Positions 1-8,673 of a stretch of DNA of 37,970 bases are shown piece by piece. Position 1 is the first letter of the stretch, and each line of letters begins with the position of its first letter. Position numbers and translations under genes: made by a program. The notes under the pieces are model-generated. The model was not told where the DNA came from. It did no database searches and saw nothing but the letters and a program-made list of their open reading frames with translations. Origin of the DNA: Planctomycetota bacterium (lineage in GTDB: Bacteria; Planctomycetota; UBA1135; GCA-002748355); contig NYZE01000056.1 of assembly GCA_002685965.1 (NCBI GenBank), positions 1-37,970 on the forward strand. The letters are read 5' to 3'.

Positions 1-56
1 ACAAGAAGTCGCCGCCGCCGGGCCCGAAAACGACGCCGCCAAAGCCGCGCAAGTAA
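1..56 (+). CDS. 3' end of an upstream gene, Lys/Pro-rich tail
   Basis: Only the last 17 codons are in the window, ending in a TAA stop at 54-56. They encode a tail rich in lysine and proline (KKSPPPGPKTTPPKPRK). The stop shares its last base with the ATG of the next gene (TAATG), so the two are probably translated together. The tail is low complexity and gives no clue to function. The overlap suggests membership in the same operon as the haem genes downstream. Confidence 0.55.
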   Translation, partial: KKSPPPGPKTTPPKPRK

Positions 57-508
57 TGAGCCGTTTGACCGCCTGGTTCGTGCACGCCACTGCCCTGTGT
101 GTAGGCATCACCGGTCTCGTTTACGGCTGGATGCGTTACTTCGTTGAGTCGGATGACGAGTTCTCGCTCGCAAACCATCCCGCCGAGCCAGCGATGCACG
201 AGGCGCACGTCCTGTTCGCTCCTGTGTTGGTCTTTGCTTGCGGCATGATCTGGCTGGAACATGTGCTGAGTCGCCTGCGCAGCGGGGTCAAGGAGCGCCG
301 TCGCACTGGTATCGCTCTCGCCGGCCTGCTGTTGCCGATGATCGCTTCTGGCTACCTGATCCAGGTGTCCGTCTCAGAGGAGTGGCGCGCTGCTTGGATC
401 TGGGTGCATGTCGTTACTTCTCTGCTTTGGCTGGTGACATACCTCGTGCATCAGTTGCAACGTGCCCGTGCGGGCACCATGGTGTTTGAGCTTGATCGAC
501 AGCCCTGA
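56..508 (+). CDS. Four-helix membrane protein with helix-borne histidines
   Basis: This is a 150-residue integral membrane protein with four predicted hydrophobic helices, roughly residues 7-27, 50-68, 86-104 and 113-132. Histidines lie in or next to helix 1 (H10), helix 2 (the HEAH segment and a His near its end) and helix 4 (WVH and LVHQ). This arrangement resembles small b-type cytochromes such as the DUF4405/cytochrome b561-like bundles, but I see no decisive motif. The start overlaps the stop of the upstream gene by one base, and ferrochelatase begins about 20 bases after its stop. A haem-binding membrane role fits the neighbours but is an inference. Confidence 0.75.
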   Translation: MSRLTAWFVHATALCVGITGLVYGWMRYFVESDDEFSLANHPAEPAMHEAHVLFAPVLVFACGMIWLEHVLSRLRSGVKERRRTGIALAGLLLPMIASGYLIQVSVSEEWRAAWIWVHVVTSLLWLVTYLVHQLQRARAGTMVFELDRQP

Positions 509-527
509 CGACACGACCGACGGCAGG

Positions 528-1511
528 ATGCCAAAGACGGCAGTGCTGCTACACAACCTCGGCGCGCCGTCGGGCGAGGAAGAGATGCGCCCGTTTCTCG
601 AGCGCCTGTTCTCGGACCCCGAGATCATCACGCTGCCGCTCTCCAGGTTCTTTCAGGTGCCGCTCGCGCGTTGGATCGCCAAGCGACGCGCACCTGGGGC
701 CTGGAAGAAGTATGCGTCGATCGGTGGCTCGCCAACGCTCGAGTGGACCAAGTTGCAGGCGGCAGGCATTGCGATAGGGCTGACCGAGTACATGCCGCGC
801 GATGATGTGATCGTGCTGCCCGCAATGCGCTACTCGCCTCCCTTCGTTGGCGACGCTCTCGAGCAGGCGCACACCTGGGGCGCCGAGCGCTTGCTGTCGT
901 TCTCGCTCTACCCTCAATACTCGACGACGACGACGGGCTCGAGTGAGCGTGAGATGGAGCGGTGTCTCGAAGCGATGGCCTGGCGACCGGACATCGTGCG
1001 GGTTAGTGAATGGTCGGCCGACTCCGCGTATCTGGACTGCATGGCGTGGCGGTTGCGGCGCGGGATCGACCGTCTACCGACCGAGCACCGGCAAAGTGCC
1101 CACATCGTGTTCTCTGCGCACGGTACGCCGCAGTCGTTTGCCGACGCGGGAGATCCCTATGTCGCGCAGATCGACGCGACCGTAGACGGAATCAAAGCCC
1201 GCCTGGACAGCGATCTCGACGCCAGCTTGGCGTTTCAGTGTCGTGTCGGGCCGGCCACTTGGACGCGACCCTATCTCGACCGCCACGTGCGGGAGCTGGC
1301 GGCGCAGGGTGTGCGAGCCCTGTTGGTCCTCGCAGTGTCCTTTGTTGCCGATCACGTGGAGACACTGCACGAGCTGGACGTCGAAACCAAAGAGCTCGCT
1401 GTCGCGGCCGGCATCGAGTACTTCGAGCGAGCCGATTCGCTCAACGCTGATCCTGACTTTCTCGGTGCGTTGACCGGAATCGCCGCGCGTGCCCTCGGCG
1501 TCGGCGGGTGA
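528..1511 (+). CDS. hemH: Ferrochelatase
   Basis: Ferrochelatase inserts Fe2+ into protoporphyrin IX, the last step of protohaem synthesis. The family start is visible as KTAVLLHNLGAP, which supports the ATG at 528; a TTG at 492 and an ATG at 462 are possible longer starts. Family motifs follow: FSAHGTP with the conserved metal-site histidine, QCRVGPATW (family form SRVGP..W), and SFVADHVETLHEL near the end with a conserved His and Glu. The length of 327 residues is normal. The stop overlaps the GTG start of the next gene by four bases, so it is coupled with the protoporphyrinogen oxidase that makes its substrate. Confidence 0.93.
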   Translation: MPKTAVLLHNLGAPSGEEEMRPFLERLFSDPEIITLPLSRFFQVPLARWIAKRRAPGAWKKYASIGGSPTLEWTKLQAAGIAIGLTEYMPRDDVIVLPAMRYSPPFVGDALEQAHTWGAERLLSFSLYPQYSTTTTGSSEREMERCLEAMAWRPDIVRVSEWSADSAYLDCMAWRLRRGIDRLPTEHRQSAHIVFSAHGTPQSFADAGDPYVAQIDATVDGIKARLDSDLDASLAFQCRVGPATWTRPYLDRHVRELAAQGVRALLVLAVSFVADHVETLHELDVETKELAVAAGIEYFERADSLNADPDFLGALTGIAARALGVGG

Positions 1512-2854
1512 CAGCGACCATCATTGTCGGTGGTGGCATCGCCGGACTGGCGCTGGCCCACCGGTTGGTGCGTCTTGACCCGGACCACGACGTGAAGGTC
1601 GTCGAGGCGTCGCCGCGGCCAGGCGGTGTCGTGCGCACGCAGCGTGCCGAGGGTTTCGTCACCGAGGTTGGTCCCGAGACCATCGTCGATGACGGTAGCG
1701 GTCTGTCGGGCCTGATCGGCGACCTCGGTTTGACCGGCAATACCATCGAGCCGCGTCCCGACGTAAAGCGTCGGTTCATCGTGCGACATGGTCATTTGGT
1801 CGAGGTGCCGACCCTCCCCGGCGCGTTCTTGCGGTCGCCGTTGCTGCCGTTGTCCGCCAAGGCACGCCTCGCGCTCGAGCCGCTGTGCCGGCGCGGCCGC
1901 GACCCCGAGGAAACGCTCGCCTCTTTCGTGACGCGGCGTTTCGGCCGCGAAGTCTTGGAGCAACTTGTCGACCCGTTCGCGTCCGGGATCTTCGCCGGAT
2001 TGCCCGAGCGAATGGAGATGGCGTCGTGCTTTCCGGAGGTCTGGAAGGCCGAGCAGGACTACGGCAGCGTGTTGCGGGGTATGAGGCGGGCACGCAAGGG
2101 TCGCGGGCGTCCGCGCATCATCGGTTTTCGTGGAGGCAACGAGGATCTCGTGAACGCACTGCGCCGCGTGCTCGGAGACCGGCTATGGCTCGGACGTTCA
2201 GTTACGGGCCTGCACCGGGCGGGCGCTCAGTGGGGTGTCACCGTCGGAGGCGAGGTGCCGATCGAGCTGACGGCTGATCGAATCGTGCTTGGGATTCCCT
2301 CATATCGAGCCGCCGAGCTGGTGCGACCACACGATGCAGAGCTGGCGCGCGAACTCGACTCGATCGTGTTCGTGTCGCTCGCTTCCGTCTTCTTGGCAGT
2401 GCCCGAGCCGCGAGTCCCCGACGACGTGCGTGGCTTCGGTTTCTTGGTCCCGCGCCGCGAAGCGAAGAACAGCGTGCTCGGCGTGCTGTATTCGTCCGAC
2501 CTGTTCGAGGGTCGAGCCCGGGCCGGCTACAAGTTGTTCCGCGCGATGCTCGGCGGTGCCCGCAACCCGAGTGCGCTGGAGGCTACCGATGACCAACTGT
2601 TGATCGAGGTCCGCGAGACACTGCACGACTTGGCCGGTGTCGAGGCCGAACCGATGTTCTGTCGCGTGCATCGCTACGAACGCACGCTGCCTCAGTTCGA
2701 GCCGGGGCATCAGGCTCGTATGGGTCGCGTGCGCGAGCGATTGGCCGGACTGCCCGGGTTGTGTCTGACCGGGCAGTCCTACGAGGGAAGCGGCGTGTCG
2801 ACTTGCATTCGCAACGCGCGTGCCCTTGCCGAGGAACTCGGCGGAGCTACTTGA
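1508..2854 (+). CDS. hemY: Protoporphyrinogen oxidase, HemY/PPOX type
   Basis: This FAD enzyme oxidises protoporphyrinogen IX to protoporphyrin IX, or coproporphyrinogen III in the coproporphyrin pathway, just before iron insertion. The N-terminus carries the dinucleotide motif IIVGGGIAGLALAHRL, followed by EASPRPGGVVRT as in flavin amine oxidases. A substrate-domain segment reads VDPFASGIFAGLPERM, typical of PPOX. The C-terminal FAD-contact region is seen as GQSYEGSGVSTCI. At 448 residues the length is normal. It starts with a GTG overlapping the hemH stop. The HemH-HemY pairing does not tell the protoporphyrin and coproporphyrin routes apart; no HemQ or HemE is in the window. Its 3' end overlaps the convergent gene by eight bases. 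Confidence 0.9.
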   Translation: MTATIIVGGGIAGLALAHRLVRLDPDHDVKVVEASPRPGGVVRTQRAEGFVTEVGPETIVDDGSGLSGLIGDLGLTGNTIEPRPDVKRRFIVRHGHLVEVPTLPGAFLRSPLLPLSAKARLALEPLCRRGRDPEETLASFVTRRFGREVLEQLVDPFASGIFAGLPERMEMASCFPEVWKAEQDYGSVLRGMRRARKGRGRPRIIGFRGGNEDLVNALRRVLGDRLWLGRSVTGLHRAGAQWGVTVGGEVPIELTADRIVLGIPSYRAAELVRPHDAELARELDSIVFVSLASVFLAVPEPRVPDDVRGFGFLVPRREAKNSVLGVLYSSDLFEGRARAGYKLFRAMLGGARNPSALEATDDQLLIEVRETLHDLAGVEAEPMFCRVHRYERTLPQFEPGHQARMGRVRERLAGLPGLCLTGQSYEGSGVSTCIRNARALAEELGGAT

Positions 2855-4169
2855 TCCTCATGTCGACGAGGTTGGTCATGTTCCCGCCGGTGGCGTTCAG
2901 AACGAGCCCTTGCCAAACCAGCGCTGTGCCGGCCTGGAACGTCTTCGGGATGGTCAGGAACCCGTTCGCGTTGACGGGCCACGGCAGGATCACGGCGCCT
3001 GGGATGCTGACGAAGACGTAGCCGTAGGGATCGATGAGAAATCGCGTTGGCGTCACTCCGAGCAGCATCACGCCAGCGACGGTTGCCGAGGTGTCGATGC
3101 GGACGTTGATCTGGGCGTTGGGCTTCGGGATGCCGGCGATGTGCACTCTCGCGTTGTTGGCCTCGTAGGTGCCGATGTCGGTCACCATCGACCCGTTCAG
3201 GTCGCTGTCGAGGATGCGACTGTTGTCCCAGTAGTCGCGCCAGGCGAACGTCGGACCGACCATGTTCTGGCCCTTGTCGATCAGCGGTGACGACGACATC
3301 GTGCGAAAGTTCCCCGGGCTCACGAACTTGGGGTCGGCCGAGATGTTGTTCTTGGCGTACAACAGATTGTTGACGGCGGCGATCGTGCGCAGCTCTGTGC
3401 CGCGGTAGTGGTACAGCGAGACCTTGTTGCCCCAGAGGAGGTTGTTCTCGACGATCGGCGCGTCGTTGGCGTTGATGTGGCAGATGCCACGGCCAGTGTT
3501 CAGGCTGAAGACGCTGTTGTAGATCTTCGGCGTCGATCCGGACGAGAAGTGAAAGCCGTTCGACACGTTGTCGTGCACGACAACGTGATCGAGGGTGCCG
3601 CCGGAAGTCTCGTACTCGATGACGTGGCCGATGCCGATGTTCTTGTAGAACGCGCTGTTGGAGATGTTCAGCGTCGCCTTTTCCGCGTAGATCGCAGCGC
3701 CACGCCCAGACGTGTTCTTGTTGTTCGTGAAGAAGCAGTTGCAGATCGAGGCCGTCACGTTGTCGGCGCGCAGGCCGCCGCCGCCGGCCGCAGTGCCGTT
3801 GCGCACGACGAAGCCGTCGAGTTTGGAGTTGTGCATCAAGCGCACGACACGCTGGCCGGCACCGCCGTCGAGAATGCTCTTCACTGTGGCGACGTCCCGT
3901 TGCGTCTCGCGGAAGTCGCCGTTGTGGAAGCCACCCGTCGCGGTCACGCCAGCGGGAACCGTGAATCCACCGTTGTAGGTGCCCATGGCGACCCAGACTC
4001 TCGCGCCGCTCGATGCGGCGCCGAGGCCGGCTTGCACGGTGTTGTAGGCGGTCGCCCAGGTCTTGCCGTCACCGCCGGTCTTGGCGTTGGCATCCACATA
4101 GATCGTCTGGGCGATAGAAGGCGCGCTCAGAACGAGCAGCGCCAGAGGGGTGAGAAGGCGTCTGAACAT
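2847..4169 (-). CDS. Secreted right-handed beta-helix protein with C-terminal beta domain
   Basis: This 440-residue exported protein starts with a signal peptide (MFRRLLTPLALLVLSAPSIAQ). It continues with IYVDANAKTGGDGKTWATAY, the usual opening of parallel beta-helix proteins of the pectate-lyase-like/DUF1565 kind. Residues of about 80-320 carry repeated short strands with Asn, Gly and Val ladders (for example GFVVRNGTAAGGGG and NISNSAFYKN). The last 95 or so residues form a separate beta-rich domain ending in a GLVLNATGGNMTNLVDMRIK-like tail. I have seen this kind of ending in other secreted proteins of marine Planctomycetota, where it may act in sorting. No catalytic residues are clear. It is divergent from the LysR gene and may be its target. 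Confidence 0.85.
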   Translation of the reverse strand: MFRRLLTPLALLVLSAPSIAQTIYVDANAKTGGDGKTWATAYNTVQAGLGAASSGARVWVAMGTYNGGFTVPAGVTATGGFHNGDFRETQRDVATVKSILDGGAGQRVVRLMHNSKLDGFVVRNGTAAGGGGLRADNVTASICNCFFTNNKNTSGRGAAIYAEKATLNISNSAFYKNIGIGHVIEYETSGGTLDHVVVHDNVSNGFHFSSGSTPKIYNSVFSLNTGRGICHINANDAPIVENNLLWGNKVSLYHYRGTELRTIAAVNNLLYAKNNISADPKFVSPGNFRTMSSSPLIDKGQNMVGPTFAWRDYWDNSRILDSDLNGSMVTDIGTYEANNARVHIAGIPKPNAQINVRIDTSATVAGVMLLGVTPTRFLIDPYGYVFVSIPGAVILPWPVNANGFLTIPKTFQAGTALVWQGLVLNATGGNMTNLVDMRIK

Positions 4170-4199
4170 GCCGAGAGATTACGCCGAGCAAACGTGAAG

Positions 4200-4219
4200 G
4201 TTCTGCGAATAAGAAGAAC
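4200..4219. promoter_or_regulatory. Inverted repeat between divergent genes, possible operator
   Basis: GTTCT at 4200-4204 and AGAAC at 4215-4219 form an inverted repeat with a 10-base spacer, in the 87-base gap between the beta-helix gene and the LysR regulator. A second short repeat, CGAA-aca-TTCG, lies at 4219-4229. LysR regulators usually bind interrupted dyads between themselves and a divergent target, so this is a reasonable operator candidate. The arms are short and could occur by chance. Confidence 0.3.
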
Positions 4220-4256
4220 GAAACATTCGAAATACTGGAACGGTTAGGATGGAGCA

Positions 4257-5153
4257 ATGGAACGCCTTCGCCGTGTCGCATCGTTCTGGAACTGGTTGCC
4301 GGCCTTTCGTGCAGTGGCCGAGACCGAGCACCTGCCGACCGCCGCGGAGGCCTTGTTCGTCAGCCCCTCGGCGCTTTCGCGCGCCATCCGCTTGCTCGAG
4401 AAGGACGTTGGACAGCCCCTGTTCAGGCGCACCGGTCGTCGCATCGAGCTCAACGACGCCGGCAAGTGCTTCCTCGACGCGGTCCGCGACGGCATGCGGA
4501 TGGTGCATGCCGGGTTGGAGCACCTGCGCTCCGCGGGGCTGGACGGCCGAGCCTTGGTGGCCAGCGCCGGGCTGGTGACGACCGCCTACGTGGTGCCAGC
4601 TCTCACAGCGCTGCGTCGGTCGCACCCGAAGCTCATACCCATGATCGTCAGCTTCGCACCGAGTGAGCTCGGCCGGCACCTGATGCAGGGCGAACTGGAT
4701 GTCGCCTTCCTCTCTGACAAGTTGGATCCGCAGGGTCTGGCCGAAGTGCACCTGGGCACGGAGCCGACCGGCATCTACTGCGGACCCGATCATCCGCTCT
4801 ATCGCCGCCAGCGACCCTCGCTCGAAGCCGTGCTCGAGCACGAGTTCGTGGCCCCGGTCCCGGACCCGCAGGGGCAGACCCACGAAGGCTGGCCTTCTGA
4901 GGTCACGCGGCGGATTGGCATGCACGTCGATCAGATGCGTGTCGGCCTGGACGTGTGCGCGAGCGGGGACTTCCTGGCGGTGCTGCCGGATGCGGTCGCT
5001 CGCTCGCGGGGTGACGGTGCTGCGTTGCGACGTCTACCGCTCGATTTGGTGCCGCCGGTGCAGCTCTTTGCCTACCACCGGCCCACGCTCGGGCCGGACG
5101 GGCGCGCCGAAGCAATCGTCGCCGCCGTCCAGAGCCAGATTCTCCGTGTGTGA
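4257..5153 (+). CDS. LysR family transcriptional regulator
   Basis: This 298-residue protein has the LysR layout. An N-terminal winged helix-turn-helix of about residues 10-70 reads LPTAAEALFVSPSALSRAI, then LLEKDVGQPLFRRTGRR and LNDAG. A periplasmic-binding-like effector domain of about residues 95-295 follows. The ATG at 4257 is preceded by a purine-rich GGATGGAG. The effector is unknown. Its position divergent from the secreted beta-helix gene suggests control of that gene or of its own synthesis. It ends 25 bases before the end of the convergent metalloprotease gene. Confidence 0.92.
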   Translation: MERLRRVASFWNWLPAFRAVAETEHLPTAAEALFVSPSALSRAIRLLEKDVGQPLFRRTGRRIELNDAGKCFLDAVRDGMRMVHAGLEHLRSAGLDGRALVASAGLVTTAYVVPALTALRRSHPKLIPMIVSFAPSELGRHLMQGELDVAFLSDKLDPQGLAEVHLGTEPTGIYCGPDHPLYRRQRPSLEAVLEHEFVAPVPDPQGQTHEGWPSEVTRRIGMHVDQMRVGLDVCASGDFLAVLPDAVARSRGDGAALRRLPLDLVPPVQLFAYHRPTLGPDGRAEAIVAAVQSQILRV

Positions 5154-5178
5154 CCGTCCCGTGTCCGCACCCGGGCCA

Positions 5179-8100
5179 TCACATGCCACGCAACTCCATC
5201 GCGCGCTCGCGGATCTCGGCGCAGGGTGAGGCGCGCAGCGCCTTGTCGATGAGCTTCTTGGCGGCGACGCGGCTCCTGCCCTGGTCGATCAGCGTCTTTG
5301 CCTTGGTGAGATGCTTGCAGGCAGCGGTCGCGAGGCGGAAGTGACGTTGCTTGCGCAGCGCTTGGAGCTTGACCGTGGCTAGCCGCGCCACCTTGTCCTT
5401 GGCGAAAGCGGTGACGATTGCGGCGAGCATGGACTCGACGCGCAACGGGTAGTCGCGCGCCGTTGTGAGCGCTGCGGCGACTCGGGGTTCCAGGCTCTTG
5501 CGCAGAGCCTTGAGCGTTGCGCGGGCTTCCTTGACCGCGGGGGCGGCCGCGACCGCGAGTTCGGCGAGCGGGCGCAGCAGTGCCACGGCCGGTCCGAGCC
5601 GATTTGCGCGCAGCTCTGCCTTGCCCCTGGCCAGGTTCGGCGTGAGCTTCTTCAGCTCAGCCAGGTGTCGCGTCTTGACGAGCTTCTCGAGGGGATCGTC
5701 CAGGTAGGTTGTGGTCCCGGGCTTCCAACCCTCGCCGAGCTTGAGGCCTAAGTCGCCTTCGAATGCGACGGTGCCATCGATGTCGACGAGCAGCGCGCGC
5801 GGTAGGCCGAAACCATCGCGGTAGATGCCGAACGCGCGAAAGATACTGCCCTTGCGATCGCTCAAGGCGATCACGTCGTCGGCCTTCAGGCGCCGCAGGT
5901 GGCCCGGCAGTCCGCGCACGTGCACTTGTTTGCTTGCGACCAGGGCCACGCGGAGACCGACCGCCTTCCATCTGCGCGCCAGCTCACCAGCGTAGGCGAG
6001 CGTTGGCAGCTGGCGTTCTTGATCCAGCGACCAGAAGAGCAACGCGGTGACACGACCGGGTGTGCGTGGATCGAAGGCTCTGCCACTCGCCCAGACCGCG
6101 TTGGTCAACGGCGGCGGGGGAAAGCCGGTAAAGGTGTTGCGCGCCCTGAGCGCGGGGTTCTTGGCGATCTTCGCCATGGCCAGCTCGCGCTCGATGCGCG
6201 CTGAGGGGTCGTGTGGATCGCGCGCGAGCAATCGCACCTCGCGATAAGAAGCCTCTCCGACACCGGTGATGAGCCCGAAGCCGCCGCGAGCGACCGCGTC
6301 GTTCGGGAACACGTAGGTGCGAATCCACAGTCCATCGAGGTAGAAGTCGACGTTCTTGCCGGCGACGTCGACGCGCAGCTTGTGCCAGCCCTTGGTCAGC
6401 GCGGCCTGGCGATGATCGAGCACCTGCCAGACGCCGCCGCGATTGTGCGCGAGGTCGAGGAAGCCCTTCGGATGCAACAGTAGCGCGATGAAGTTCGACG
6501 TGTCCTTGCGCCCGAAGGTCAGGCCGCAGAGGCGCGACTTGCCCTCTTCGAGCCACATCTCGGATTCGAGGCTGAAGTCACCCTCGAAGGTGACATCGCA
6601 GGTCAACGCTCGCGTCGTGAAGCCCCCGTCGACCTTCGGCTGGCTGCTGTCGGTCCTCACCCGTGCGCGGATCTCGCGACCGTAGGCTTGATAGGACTTG
6701 TTGCCGTCGTCGGACCAACCGCGCAGGTCGCGCTCGTTGTAGACGAGTTTCCAGCGCGCCAACGTCTTGCCGGTCGCGCGAGCGATCTGCCGGTAGAGGT
6801 CTAGCGCTTCTGGCATCGAGAACTGCGCGCTCATGCGCTTGCAGATGGCCAACGCCATCGTCGGCAGCTGCCGGTCCAGGTAGCTACGCGCCAGCGCCAA
6901 CCCCTCGACGCTGGTCTGCTTCTTGAGTCGCTCGTAGCGCTGCACGAGCGGGTCGAGGTCGTGCGCCTTCTTCAAGGCAGTCGCGTAGCGCGGGTCGGTC
7001 TCGGACTGTCCACGTTGTTCGAGTTCGCCCGCGAGGTCGTGATACAGCGCCGAAGCTCGGTCGTTCCGCTTCATTGCCTCGCACAGTCGTGCGAGTCGCC
7101 ACAGCACCTCCGGGTTTGCGGGCTCGGCGAGGTATGCGTCTTCGAGCAGTTCCAGCGCATCGCTGTCGAGCTTGCGTTTGAGCAACGCATCGGCTGACGC
7201 GAGCAGCTTGGCTGACTTTTCGATCTTCCCCTGCTGGTAGTCGCGTAGCTCGAGGATCCACTTCTTCCACAGATCGTTGAGCTCGTCGACAGTCTTGACC
7301 GGCGAGGTCTTCGCCAACAGCACGGTTTCGGTGAAGTGTCCCACTGCATCGCGCGGTCGTCTCCCCTTGAAGGAGCGGTAGTACTCCTGCAACGCGTTGC
7401 GATAGATCGGTCGGCCCTCTGCATCACGGTAGTTGTGCAGGAAGTAGACGAGACCCCAGGTCGGTGCATACCACGGCGGCCCCCACCGATACCGACCCTC
7501 GACCACCATGCGGAACGTTGGCGCGCGCTCGGGGTTGCCCGTGCCGTCGGCTTGAATGCCATCGCTCGGGCTCGTCATCCAGCCCCGGTCCATTCGCGTC
7601 GCGAGTGGGAACAGGCGGTGGTTGGGCACCCGATTCCAGCGTACGGAGCCGTTCGACAGGATCTCGCAACCCTCGAAGAAGCTCGCGAACGCCTCGTTGA
7701 GCCAGCCTGGACAGCGTGGCGACGTCATCGACACGAAGTGGTGTGCTGCTTCGTGGAACAGCGTCCCGTACATGCGCCGGATCGACTCCTTGCCGGTGAC
7801 GCCCCCGACGAAGGTCTCGACCGCGTCGCCGATGAAGTGCCCACCCGACCATTCGACCGGATTGCGCCCCAGCGTCAGGTACTCGTCCCGGTTCTTGAAG
7901 ATCCGGATCTCGATCTTGGGGATCTTCTCGCCCTTCATCTTGAACTGGAAGAAGCGCCGGTAGAACCGATTGACGTTCTCCATCGCGATGGACGAAGTCA
8001 TCAGAACGCGATAGCCCGCGTTCGTTCGATACTTGTAGTTCTCGGTTTCGAACGTCCAGGCGTTCTTCCAGTCGATGTGCGCCTTGTCGTTCTTTTCGAT

Positions 8101-8673
8101 CCACTCTTCGCTCTTACCGAAGGTCGGATCGCCGCCGGCGTAGACATCGGCGACGGCGACGTCTGCACTGCCGGTCCTGCGTACGCGGCGTACGCCCTCG
8201 GACGGGCGAGGATCGTGTGGGTCGATTGCTCGGGCGTGCGCGAACAACGCCAGCGCCGAGTGCATCCGCTTTTTCTTTTCGTGTTCCGCGGCGATCGCCA
8301 GCACTTCGCGCAGGTAGCGCTTCTTCAGCTGACGCCAAGTAGTTGCCTCGGTGTCGAGCACTGCGAGTGTATCCGCGGCGCTTCGCGCCAACGCAGCACC
8401 CTCACGACCGCTCGCCGACGCGACATCGATGAGCCGGTGCAGTGCCCAGACCGCGGAGTCGTTGTCGCCAGCCTGCTTGGCGATCTTTGCCTCGAGTTCG
8501 ATCGCGAGTAGCGAGAACTCGTCGCGTTCCAGTGCCTTGCGGATCGCGTCGCGCGCTGCGTCGGTGTCACCGGCGGCGAGCTTGGCCCGCGCAAGCTCGA
8601 TCCAATCGCTGTCTGCGCGTTGCGCAGACGCGAACGACGCGAGCAGGAGCAGCAGAGTGACAGTGCGTCTCAT
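5179..8673 (-). CDS. Secreted mosaic metalloprotease (TPR, HExxH, LamG-like, thioredoxin-like)
   Basis: The gene encodes 1164 residues starting with a signal peptide (MRRTVTLLLLLASFASAQ). The open frame extends further upstream, but that part is Arg-rich antisense to the epimerase gene and is not coding. Domains in order are: an N-terminal helical/TPR part (about 20-150); a gluzincin protease domain (about 185-470) with HEAAHH near residue 307 and a downstream WLNEAFASFFEG glutamate, as in DUF1570-type proteases; more TPRs (about 510-640); a concanavalin/LamG-like domain of the 3-keto-disaccharide-hydrolase kind (about 640-830, GWSDDG, GLITGVGEASYREVRL); and a thioredoxin-fold domain (about 870-1000) in which WSLDQE replaces the CxxC site. 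A helical tail ends the protein. The ATG overlaps the stop of the upstream epimerase gene by four bases. The substrate is unknown. Confidence 0.88.
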   Translation of the reverse strand: MRRTVTLLLLLASFASAQRADSDWIELARAKLAAGDTDAARDAIRKALERDEFSLLAIELEAKIAKQAGDNDSAVWALHRLIDVASASGREGAALARSAADTLAVLDTEATTWRQLKKRYLREVLAIAAEHEKKKRMHSALALFAHARAIDPHDPRPSEGVRRVRRTGSADVAVADVYAGGDPTFGKSEEWIEKNDKAHIDWKNAWTFETENYKYRTNAGYRVLMTSSIAMENVNRFYRRFFQFKMKGEKIPKIEIRIFKNRDEYLTLGRNPVEWSGGHFIGDAVETFVGGVTGKESIRRMYGTLFHEAAHHFVSMTSPRCPGWLNEAFASFFEGCEILSNGSVRWNRVPNHRLFPLATRMDRGWMTSPSDGIQADGTGNPERAPTFRMVVEGRYRWGPPWYAPTWGLVYFLHNYRDAEGRPIYRNALQEYYRSFKGRRPRDAVGHFTETVLLAKTSPVKTVDELNDLWKKWILELRDYQQGKIEKSAKLLASADALLKRKLDSDALELLEDAYLAEPANPEVLWRLARLCEAMKRNDRASALYHDLAGELEQRGQSETDPRYATALKKAHDLDPLVQRYERLKKQTSVEGLALARSYLDRQLPTMALAICKRMSAQFSMPEALDLYRQIARATGKTLARWKLVYNERDLRGWSDDGNKSYQAYGREIRARVRTDSSQPKVDGGFTTRALTCDVTFEGDFSLESEMWLEEGKSRLCGLTFGRKDTSNFIALLLHPKGFLDLAHNRGGVWQVLDHRQAALTKGWHKLRVDVAGKNVDFYLDGLWIRTYVFPNDAVARGGFGLITGVGEASYREVRLLARDPHDPSARIERELAMAKIAKNPALRARNTFTGFPPPPLTNAVWASGRAFDPRTPGRVTALLFWSLDQERQLPTLAYAGELARRWKAVGLRVALVASKQVHVRGLPGHLRRLKADDVIALSDRKGSIFRAFGIYRDGFGLPRALLVDIDGTVAFEGDLGLKLGEGWKPGTTTYLDDPLEKLVKTRHLAELKKLTPNLARGKAELRANRLGPAVALLRPLAELAVAAAPAVKEARATLKALRKSLEPRVAAALTTARDYPLRVESMLAAIVTAFAKDKVARLATVKLQALRKQRHFRLATAACKHLTKAKTLIDQGRSRVAAKKLIDKALRASPCAEIRERAMELRGM

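Noticed and set aside
7336..8511. 391-codon open frame antisense to the mosaic protease
   Set aside because: No recognisable fold, and it lies entirely within a gene with clear domains.
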